DNA from: Cunninghamella blakesleeana
Lineage: Eukaryota > Mucoromycota > Mucoromycetes > Mucorales > Cunninghamellaceae
Assembly: GCA_017871115.1 (NCBI GenBank)
Contig: JAFCIZ010000002.1
Span: forward strand, 1,385,501-1,449,500
Length of the DNA stretch: 64,000 nucleotides
Direction: 5' to 3'
Part shown: positions 1 through 8,296 of the stretch, piece after piece
Layout of the letters: every line of letters begins with the position of its first letter
Position numbering within the stretch: position 1 is the stretch's first letter
Position numbers and translations under genes: made by a program
Notes under the pieces: generated by a model
Told to the model about the DNA's origin: nothing
The model's database searches: none
The model's input: the letters and a program-made list of their open reading frames with translations, nothing else

Positions 1-1524
1 TTTAAAATATTTAGATCTCCGGTTTTTATTAAGGTTTTAATCAGCGATGTCTATTCGAACAGTTTTTTCCATAATGTGATTATTAAGTATTTTCGTTATG
101 TTTTCCCATTTTACTTGCTATTATTGGTTCGGAAAGTATAGAATAATAATTAATAACGTAAATATATCCCGAAAAACTATTTAAACCATTATTTTTCAAT
201 TTAATTATTTTTATTTTCTTTTACTTTTCTTTATCACCTCAATTAAACTACCTATTCACTTTATCCATTAATCAAGATGCCTCAAGCTTTACCTGTAGAT
301 GTCCAAAATGATTTAAAAGCAATGTTGATCAATGAAATACCATATAGTATCATTTCTAGTAGACTTAACTTATCAAAAAGTACCATTAGCTCTTATTCTA
401 ATAAGTGGTTCCCTAATAGAAACCGTAATCTTGGTGGAAGACCTATTGTTGTAGCCGACAAAACTAAATCTCTCATCAAAAAAATGGTTCTATCAGGTCA
501 ACTACTAACTGCCACGGATGTCCAAAGGATGTTATCGAACCTAGGATATGAATTGACAGTCAAAACATCGGCTAATGTTTTAAAATCTATGAATTTTTTT
601 TCTGCCATCAAAAAAAAGAAGCCACTTTTGTCAAAAAAGCATCAACAGGACCGTTTAAACTTTGCAAAAAGATACAGAAATTGGACTATTGATGACTGGA
701 GACGTGTAGTATTCTCTGACGAAACCAAAATAAACGTCTGGGGGTCTGATGGCTGCAAATATTATTGGTCAAGACCAGGTGACAAATTGAAGCCTCATCA
801 TCTTGATTTAACAGTCAAGCATGGGGGTGGAAATATAATGATGTGGGGTTGTATAACTCATTCTGGACCAGGATATGCATGTCAAGTTTACGATGGGACT
901 ATGAAAGCTAAGGATTATCAAGAAATTTTGAACACTACATTCAGAGATAGCATGGAATACTATGGTTTTGACTGGTCAGAGTATTATTTTCAACAGGATA
1001 ACGACCCAAAACATAAGGCAACATCTACTATTGAATGGATGCGACAAGAAAAGATAAAAATACTCGAAGATTGGCCAGCACAAAGTCCTGACTTAAACCC
1101 AATTGAACACGTGTGGCACCATTTGAAGTTAAAGCTTAGTGAATATGGTACCAGGGCTAAAGGTGTTCACGAATTATGGGAAAGAATTGATGTAGAATGG
1201 AATTCTTTTACACAGGAACAATGTAGAAGATACATAGATAGTATGCCTGATCGTATTCAAGCTGTATTGGATGCTAAAGGCGGACCAACAAGATATTAGT
1301 TAATTAATTAGAAATTGGAAAAAACTGTTCGAATAGACATCGCTGTTTAAAACCTTAATAAAAACCGGAGATCTAAATATTTTAAACTCAAACTTTATAA
1401 GATATTTATAAATAAGCTATTCTATTACTATTCTAAGTTTCATAAGGATTGATAAAGTATTGATAGAGTAATTAAAGAATAAAGTCAAATTTTGAAAACG
1501 TCCGAACAGTTTTTTCTCCCACTG
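1..1524 (+). mobile_element. Tc1/mariner element A1 (variant of family A), 5' end outside window
   Basis: The right end closes with the family A terminus ...CCCACTG followed by TA at 1525-1526. Full family A copies are 1662 bp, so about 138 bp of the left end lies before base 1. Inner binding sites (near 58-72 and 1320-1335) and the right outer site (near 1500-1515) read CTGTTCGA or CTGTTCGG, whereas the other three A copies have CTGTTCAT at every site. The element sits inside the gypsy-1 pol region, whose frame is open immediately after the TA. Confidence 0.93.
277..1299 (+). CDS. Tc1-type transposase, family A (variant A1), 340 aa, intact
   Basis: Cut-and-paste DNA transposase acting in the nucleus on its own inverted ends. 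An N-terminal helix-turn-helix region (about residues 8-45) is followed by a second DNA-binding region with GRP motif near residue 54, then the catalytic core. Catalytic residues visible: D in FSDETKINVWG, D in QQDNDPKH, E in DLNPIEHVW. By my count 35 residues separate the last D and E (DD35E), one more than classical Tc1. Full family length, no stop or frameshift, so potentially active. The recognition helix (residues 31-39, LSKSTISS) differs from all other A copies (LSKGVISN) while nearly everything else is the same. The start matches the conserved MPQALPV start of the family. Confidence 0.95.
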   Translation: MPQALPVDVQNDLKAMLINEIPYSIISSRLNLSKSTISSYSNKWFPNRNRNLGGRPIVVADKTKSLIKKMVLSGQLLTATDVQRMLSNLGYELTVKTSANVLKSMNFFSAIKKKKPLLSKKHQQDRLNFAKRYRNWTIDDWRRVVFSDETKINVWGSDGCKYYWSRPGDKLKPHHLDLTVKHGGGNIMMWGCITHSGPGYACQVYDGTMKAKDYQEILNTTFRDSMEYYGFDWSEYYFQQDNDPKHKATSTIEWMRQEKIKILEDWPAQSPDLNPIEHVWHHLKLKLSEYGTRAKGVHELWERIDVEWNSFTQEQCRRYIDSMPDRIQAVLDAKGGPTRY

Positions 1525-1526
1525 TA

Positions 1527-2387
1527 TATAAACATAAATCAGCTGAACTACCTATCACTTTTTTAAAAGAAACAGATAAACCTTTAGTTACTATTAAAAC
1601 AATCAATACTAATTATCAAACCGAAAACCAAACTCAAGATAATACAACAGGAAATAATAATGAAATAAATACTGATAGTGATACTGATGCTACTGATTCT
1701 GTAACAGATGATGACGAATGGGAACATGATGAATATTCAGAAGAAGAAAATTATTACATGGAAGATGATATAAAAATTAATATTGAACGTAATCAAGAAG
1801 AAAATAGTTTAACTATATCTACTGGTAATGATGGAATGACTATACCACCTCATACAAACTGTCAATTTTATATTAATCCTAACATGCATACGTCTGAACC
1901 TATACTACTTACACAAGATGATCCTCATACTATATCTAAACCAAATGAATATACATTAAATATAATTAATAGATCTGATAAAGATGTTGATTTACCTCCG
2001 CATCATATTATTAGTGAATTTTATAATTTAATGAGCAATGAATCTATTCTAGATACTGATGATCTGAAAGGTTATGACATAGTCGAAGAAATTGGTATAG
2101 AAGGAACAACAACAGAACTATTCAATATTGATAATATAAATGATGACAATCCACTGGATGAATCTTTTAAAGAAAAATTACAATTTGGAAACATACCTGA
2201 AAAATATAAGATTAAGTTTTGGAAATTAATAAATCATTATCAAGATGTTTTCGATTGGAATAATGATAAAATGGGTTACACAACAATGATTGAACATGAA
2301 ATAATATTAAAAGAAAACACAGTACCAATTAGACATCGACCTTATCGTATGAGTCCGGTAGAACAAGATTATTTAAAAATGGAATTA
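1527..2387 (+). pseudogene. gypsy-1 pol, linker and start of reverse transcriptase, cut by C1
   Basis: The frame is open from the A1 junction (first codon 1527) to the C1 insertion point at 2387, with an internal ATG at 1758. The first 80 codons are acidic and Asn/Thr-rich. A segment around codons 110-170 (TIPPHTNCQFYI ... LPPHHIISEF) resembles the linker seen between protease and RT in gypsy elements; that resemblance is from memory of the family. The last part carries the conserved RT opening HEIILKENTVPIRHRPYRMS. The frame resumes exactly at 4070 after C1 and one TA are removed. The protease active site is not in this piece. Translation across the insertion is not possible as it stands. 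Confidence 0.85.
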
Positions 2388-4067
2388 CAGTGGCTTCCAG
2401 AAGTGATCGAATGTTTTCGTTTTTTTTATAAAATCAATTGTATCAATAAAATTTACTATTTAACCATGCATAATTTTTATATCAATCGAAAGCTCTATTG
2501 ATTGGCTTTCATATGAATATATTTATATCCATTTCCATATTTGGGTTGCGGAGTAAATGGTGTTTGAAAATTATTGGCACATTCGATCACTTGTGTTGCG
2601 ATACCAAAAAAATTAAAAATATAATTAAAACACAATATAAATGGTACAAAAAGTCTTTATTTAATAATCAATCCAATAGCCCTTTGCTTTTATTACATCA
2701 TTACAACGTTTAGGCATTGTTTCTATCACTTTTTTACAATCTTCAGCCGTGATTGTATTCCATACTTCCTGAGTACGGTCCCACAAGTCTAACATCCCTT
2801 TTGGTGGTGTAGTATAGTTGCTAAAGAGCCTGTTTTTCACTAAAGCCCATATATTCTCAATGGGATTCAAGTCAGGCGACTGTGCTGGCCATTCCATTAC
2901 CGAAAAAGGCTGGTTTTCCAAGTATTCTTTGACTGTTTTGGCTGTGTGTTTTGGATCGTTATCTTGTTGAAAGACCATTTTGCTTTGATCCATGCCATAC
3001 CAGTCAAATGTATGCACTAATTCATGCTCCAAAATAGCTTGGTAGAGTTCCTTATCTAAAACTGTATCAATTTTAGTCATGTAACCCGGGCCATCGTACG
3101 AAATGCATCCCCAAACCATTATGTTTCCACCACCATGTTTGACTGTTTGCTTGACATGTTTAGGTTGAAGCTTTTCCTCGGCCCTTTTCCAAGCATAGCG
3201 GCGTCCATCCGATCCAAAACGATTAATTTTGGTTTCGTCTGACCAAATGACACGACTCCAGTCATCTAAAGTCTAATCTTTGTGTGCTTTTGCCCAAGCT
3301 AAACGAGCTTTAACATTTTTGGCACTGAGGAGAGGTTTCTTTGGCTTGACAAAGGACCCTAATCCTTTTTCTTTAAGTGCTCTACGGACTGTTTGAGCAC
3401 TTATATCGATTTCCAAATGTTCCTTTAATGCCTTCTGCACCTCAGTAGCATTACTTTTACCTCCTTTGGTCACTTGATGTACACAAAAGGACTTGTCTCT
3501 ACCAGTGAGCTTGGATACAGCACCACCAACAGCCATAGGAATCTCCCGTTCAAGACCTGCAGAGATATTGTGAACTGTTCCATAGCTAACACCAACATCC
3601 TTAGCTACTTGACGCATAGATTTACCTTGTTTGAGAAGGTTAATGACTTGGTTCTTAATGGAATTTTGAATAGGACGCATGTTGATAACAGATCACTAAA
3701 AAATGGACAATATTGATATAAAAAATATATAAAAAATAGAATATTAGCTATAGATTTGAACTAAGAAAGTGCGAAACAGGTTTATTCTAACATTTTATAG
3801 GTTATTTTATACTCTATTATTGTTTTATTACAAGTTGTGGTATTTTTTTGGCATCGCAACACAAGTGATCGAATGTACCAATAATTTTCAAACACCATTT
3901 ACTCCGCAACCCAAATATGGAAATGCATATAAATATATTCACAAGAAAGCCAATCAACAGGGCTTTCGATTGATGTATAAATCATGCATGGTTGAATAGT
4001 AAGTTTTATTGATACAATTGATTTTATAAAAAAAACGAAAACATTCGATCACTTCTGGAAGCCACTG
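2388..4067 (-). mobile_element. Tc1/mariner element C1 (family C, variant specificity), 1680 bp
   Basis: Ends CAGTGGCTTCC / GGAAGCCACTG with TA at 2386-2387 and 4068-4069. It interrupts the gypsy-1 RT frame, which is restored in phase without it. All four binding sites (two outer, two inner, near 2403, 2585, 3867 and 4045) read GTGATCGAA instead of the TGTTCGAA found in C2, C3 and C4. Confidence 0.96.
2661..3680 (-). pseudogene. Family C transposase with in-frame TAG (codon 136), variant recognition helix
   Basis: A 339-codon Tc1 transposase interrupted by TAG at 3273-3275 where the intact copy has Trp (the DWTLDDW motif just before the first catalytic Asp). Upstream part: residues 1-135 with helix-turn-helix. 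Downstream part, still open: FQQDNDPKH and NPIENIW catalytic motifs with 34-residue spacing. Apart from the stop there is no damage. Residues 33-39 read YGTVHNI, against CTTVHKY in the other C copies, and this is the only protein difference from C2 in the first 135 residues. The same TAG occurs in C2 and in both tandem partial copies (40616-42647), so it was copied by transposition or recombination rather than arising here. Confidence 0.92.
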
Positions 4068-4069
4068 TA

Positions 4070-5266
4070 GATCGTCTATGTAATCTTGGAATAATCAAAC
4101 CTGCAAATACACCTTATACTGCTCCTATTATTTTGGTTAAAAAGAAAAACGGTGAATATAGAATGGTAGTAGATTACAGAAAACTGAATGCCCAAACTAA
4201 AGTAGACGCTTACCCACTACCAAGAATTGATGATCTTATTGATGAACTAGGAACTTCAAGTATATTCTCTGCATTAGATCTTAGAGCTGGCTTTCATCAA
4301 GTACCTTTACATGATAATAGTAAAGAATTAACTGGTTTTGTTACAAAATTTGGAACATATCAATATGAAATGCTACCGATGGGGTTAGTTAATAGTCCTG
4401 CTACTTTCCAACGTTTTATAGATATATGTTTTAAATCTATGATGAATAGATGTTTAGTGGCATACATAGATGATCTCAATGTACACTCTAGTAATATTGA
4501 ACAACATTTATCTGATCTTGAAGAATTATTTAAATGTGCAAGACTTGGTGGATTATTATTCAACATAGAAAAATGTGTATTTTTTAAAGATGAACTAAAA
4601 TTTCTTGGTTATATTATCACCAAAGATGGAATAAAAACAGATCCAGCAAAAATAGAAAAAGTAAAAGATTATCCACAACCAACAACAATTAAACAGATAA
4701 GAGGATTTATTGGACTAGCATCTTATTATAGACGTTTCATACAAAACTTTGCAGCAATAGCAAGACCATTACATGATGTTACAAAGACAAAAAATAAATC
4801 ACCATGGACTGATATAACAACTAAATCATTTGAATTATTAAAACAAAAACTGACAGAAGCACCTATTCTTAAAAGGGCAGATCATAGTAAACCATTTATC
4901 ATAGTATGTGATGCATCAATAGAAGGTTTAGGTTGCGTTCTATCACAATTAGATGATGATGAACAAGAACATCCTGTAGTATATGCAAGTCGTGGATTAA
5001 AACAAAGTGAAAGAAATTATAGTGCTACTAAATTGGAATGTCTAGCTCTCATATGGAGTCTACAAATGTTTAGACCCTACCTATTAGGAAAAAAATTTAC
5101 TGTAATTTCTGATCATTCTCCTTTGCGTTGGCTGATAAAGGCTCCTAATCCTACTGGTATGGTGGCACGATGGATTACTTACTTGGCTGACTATGAATTT
5201 GAAATACAATATCGCAGTGGAAAGAAACAACAATCTGCAGACTTTCTTTCAAGACTTGGTTATTAA
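4070..5266 (+). pseudogene. gypsy-1 reverse transcriptase and RNase H (continuation of pol)
   Basis: Copies element RNA into DNA and degrades the RNA strand. Recognisable in order: LVKKKNGEYRMVVDYRKLN, the SALDLRAGFHQ motif, LPMGLVNSPATFQR, the catalytic box YIDD (VAYIDDLNVHS), then RNase H with D in VCDASIEG, E in ATKLECLAL, D in ISDHSPLRWL. The frame ends LSRLGY followed by TAA and a poly-A run. It joins in phase to 1527-2387 once C1 is removed. Integrase is not fused here, unlike the usual gypsy Pol; it is a separate frame 921 bp downstream. Catalytic residues look intact, but the frame has no independent start at its true beginning. Confidence 0.93.
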
Positions 5267-6187
5267 AACAAAAAAAAAAAAAAACAACAAAAAAAAAAAA
5301 AAAAAAAAAATTTATAATAATAATAAAATATAACGTCCAAGAGAAATTGAAGACGCTAAAAGCTAGACACAAACGTCCAAGAGAAATTGAAGACGCTAAA
5401 AGCTAGACACAAACGTCCAAGAGAAATTGAAGACGATAAAAGCTAGACAAACAATTAACAAAACAACTTATTTTACAATTATTTTATAGAAGACAATATT
5501 ATACAACAATTATTACTATTTCAACAACGCTTGCAACAAAAATCTATATTTTTATACAACAATTATATTATTTATTTACAACAATTATTTTTAACAAACT
5601 ACCACTTCAATAACATTAATTACAACAATTAAAAACAACATAACAAAAAAAAAAAAAAAAAAAACACATAACAAATACAAAAAAAAAAAAAATATATAGC
5701 GTCCAAGACGATTGAAGACATTAAAAGCTAATCTAACTAACTATTATTATTTTACATCAATTATTGTTACAACAATTGCAACAATTCTTATAATTATTTT
5801 TACAACTACTACAACAATTATTTTTACAACAACTATTCTTTTATTAATAGATTACAATAACTAATATTACAACAAACATCATTATATATCTACTAATTTT
5901 ACAACAATATTTAAAACTACAAAAAAAAAAAAAAAAAACAACTACACACATAACACTTAAACAAATACAAAAAATATATATATATATTGTCCGAAGACGA
6001 TTGAAGACATTAAAAGCTATACTCAAAATCAAAAACAACTTATAACACGACACTAATACAACAATACATAATCAAAAATCCTTTGCAGAATATATTAAAA
6101 CAACTCACACAACTTTATTTAATATAGTTACAATCACACACACAAAAAAAAAAAATTCTTTTCACAACAAAAAAAAAAAAAAAAAAA
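5267..6187 (+). other. gypsy-1 spacer between RNase H and integrase frames
   Basis: Stops in all frames; rich in CAA/TTA and poly-A. It contains three perfect-looking 40-bp tandem units (5332-5451) and two diverged single units near 5700-5733 and 5990-6024, all containing the core TTGAAGAC...TAAAAGCTA. A 19-A run at 6169-6187 touches the integrase ATG. The part next to integrase is conserved in gypsy-2 (47820-48050). Confidence 0.8.
5332..5451 (+). repeat. Three 40-bp tandem repeats in the gypsy-1 spacer
   Basis: Units start at 5332, 5372 and 5412; each opens AACGTCCAAGAGAAATTGAA and ends in AAAAGCTAGACA. Only one internal base differs in the third unit (GACGATAAA for GACGCTAAA). Related single units recur at about 5700 and 5990. 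Confidence 0.9.
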
Positions 6188-7507
6188 ATGGATCAGCAAA
6201 TTATAAATAACATTAAAGAATATCTCACAACTTTAAAAATTCCTGAAGACATAACAATAAAAATGAAAAGATACTTACAACGAAACTCACATAATTTTAT
6301 TGTTCGAAACAATAAACTATATAAATTTAATATCAAACATCAAACTCTAAGACAAGTTTTAAATAAGCAAGAAGCTCTGGAAGCACTGTACATGTATCAT
6401 CAACATCCTTTAGGTGGACATATTGGTTATCACAATACATTATATAAATTATCAATAAGATATTATTGGGATTCTATGGCTAAAGATATACAAATATATA
6501 TAAAAAAATGTTCAAGATGTCAAACGGTAGGTCCTAAAAAATTAAATGAATTTCTCTATCCTATACCAGTTAAATCGAAACCATTTGAACAATGGGGCTT
6601 GGATGTTAAACATGTACCTACATCAAAAGGTGGATACAGATATATTATTGCCGGTATAGATTATCTAACTAAATGGGTAGAAGCTCGTGCTTTACGTTAT
6701 CAAACAACATCAGAAGTTGCCTTATTTATTTATGAAGAAATAATATGTCGTCATGGTACACCTCATCTTATAATTACGGATAATGGCAAACCCTTTATTA
6801 GTGATTTAATAAAAAAGGTTTGTAATCAATATAATATACATCATAATACAATATCAGTCGGAAACTCTCAAGCCAATGGATTGATTGAAAGGTTTAATTC
6901 TACACTTGGAACTATAATAAAAAAGGTTACATCAACTGAAAAATCAATATGGGATCAATATCTTCCTTCGGTTCTATTCGCGTATCGATCCATCAAACAA
7001 TCTTCAACACAACAATCACCATTTTATTTAACTTATGGATATGACGTTAAAACTCCGTTTGATCAACATGCCAAACCTATTGATTTTCATACTTATAATT
7101 TTGATACACAATTAAAATTAAGGACAAAAAAGGAAATTCTAGCTCTCAATCAGATAAGACAATCAGCATCAAAAATGATAGAAAAATCACAAATGAACCA
7201 GAAATTGGCGATCGATAAAAAAGTCTTAAATAATAATAGAGAATGGAAACCTGCCTTCAGAATCGGTGACATTGTAACGTTATATAATGGAATAAAAGCA
7301 AATTCTTGGTCTGGGAAAATATCTGACATGTGGCAAGGAAAATATATCATACACCAATCTCTTGGGAAAGGTACTTATATGATTAAACCACTAGATACAA
7401 CAAAGACAAGGATAAAGCGTGTTCATGGTAATAGGCTCAAAATTTTACAATTACCTGATGTAAATTGGAATGTACATGTTTATAAAACCTATGGATTGGA
7501 AATATAA
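6188..7507 (+). CDS. gypsy-1 integrase as a stand-alone frame, 439 aa, intact
   Basis: Inserts retrotransposon cDNA into the genome. N-terminal zinc-binding HHCC: H in YHQHPLGGHIGYH and the pair CSRCQ (about residues 75-115). Catalytic core: D in QWGLDVKHV, D in IITDNGKPF, E in NGLIERFNSTL. The C-terminal part has GDIVTLYNG and a GPY/F-like stretch WQGKYIIHQSLGKGTYMIKP, as in gypsy integrases. The ATG directly follows a 19-A run and the stop is followed by another A run. In known Ty3/gypsy elements integrase is normally fused to RT-RH, so either the spacer is spliced out, or integrase is made from its own mRNA or internal initiation; the sequence alone does not decide. The copy in gypsy-2 is nearly identical. 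Confidence 0.93.
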   Translation: MDQQIINNIKEYLTTLKIPEDITIKMKRYLQRNSHNFIVRNNKLYKFNIKHQTLRQVLNKQEALEALYMYHQHPLGGHIGYHNTLYKLSIRYYWDSMAKDIQIYIKKCSRCQTVGPKKLNEFLYPIPVKSKPFEQWGLDVKHVPTSKGGYRYIIAGIDYLTKWVEARALRYQTTSEVALFIYEEIICRHGTPHLIITDNGKPFISDLIKKVCNQYNIHHNTISVGNSQANGLIERFNSTLGTIIKKVTSTEKSIWDQYLPSVLFAYRSIKQSSTQQSPFYLTYGYDVKTPFDQHAKPIDFHTYNFDTQLKLRTKKEILALNQIRQSASKMIEKSQMNQKLAIDKKVLNNNREWKPAFRIGDIVTLYNGIKANSWSGKISDMWQGKYIIHQSLGKGTYMIKPLDTTKTRIKRVHGNRLKILQLPDVNWNVHVYKTYGLEI

Positions 7508-7834
7508 AAAAAAAAAAAAAAAAAAAAATTTATAATAATAATAATTATTACGTACTCTTCCGAAAAATAATAATAATAATAATATATAATATATATAATA
7601 ATAATCATAATAGTATAAATCATATTAAAAAAAAAAAAAAATCAGATAACAATAATAATTTTAACGAAGTTGATCCAGTAACACAAAAGAGCTAATCTGC
7701 CAACACAAAAAAAAAAAAAAATATATATATACATTTATACTTCTTCTTACTCTCTTTATTTTTATCAAATTATTACAAAAAAAAATTTTTTTAACCATTT
7801 TACCTTCTTATTATCCTTTGCTACTTTAACAACC
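7508..7834 (+). other. gypsy-1 spacer between integrase and third frame
   Basis: Noncoding, made of poly-A and ATA/AAT runs with one non-repetitive stretch around 7660-7710. That stretch is kept almost unchanged in gypsy-2 (about 42955-43010), which suggests a function such as a leader or splice signal, but I see no specific motif. Confidence 0.7.
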
Positions 7835-8296
7835 ATGGATATGCCCTTTAATACAAACCGTGTACCCCTAGATGAAGACCCTCTTTATGATGAAGCCTTA
7901 AATGTTTTGGAAAACTTTGATAAACTACCAGAAATCGAGACATATAGGATGTTCATAAGATATTTATATCCTATGTATGTAGACGATCACCAAACTGTAG
8001 AAAAAATTAGAAATAGAATGTATGATACCTTTTCTGCTAGCCTCTGTCCTATGGTACACAGATTTTTACATCATTCTTTGGATCGTCCTACTACTAATGA
8101 AAGTTTAGCAATATATAAAATGCAACGAACAAATCTCCTTCAAGAACTTTTCACTGGTGTTGGTACTGCTAAGGTTAATAAAGTCATCATAAGAAGAATA
8201 AGAAACATGGATCCATGGAATGATATTCAAGATAGAGGGCTATCTTTTGTTGGCGTTGGGGGTGTCGACAATGGTGATACCAATGGCGCTCCTTAA
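7835..8296 (+). CDS. Third gypsy-1 frame of unknown function, 153 aa, ending inside the LTR
   Basis: A small protein encoded downstream of integrase, where some gypsy elements carry env or an accessory gene. I recognise no domain. There is no signal peptide, membrane span or zinc knuckle; it is mixed-charge with Tyr/Phe/Met-rich helical segments (residues 20-60), a basic stretch KVNKVIIRRIRNMDPW near 120-135, and a Gly-rich tail. The last 11 codons and the stop lie in the 3' LTR, which starts at 8263. A copy of the first 42 codons survives in gypsy-2 (42650-42777): about 18 codon differences are silent and 7 change the residue, mostly in the first ten residues, so the protein has been under selection. 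It could be a Gag-like, integrase cofactor or silencing-related factor; none can be supported. Confidence 0.75.
   Translation: MDMPFNTNRVPLDEDPLYDEALNVLENFDKLPEIETYRMFIRYLYPMYVDDHQTVEKIRNRMYDTFSASLCPMVHRFLHHSLDRPTTNESLAIYKMQRTNLLQELFTGVGTAKVNKVIIRRIRNMDPWNDIQDRGLSFVGVGGVDNGDTNGAP

Noticed and set aside
2498..2713. 71-80 aa frames in the ends of family C elements
   Set aside because: They lie within the terminal inverted repeats or antisense to the helix-turn-helix; content follows the repeat, not a protein.
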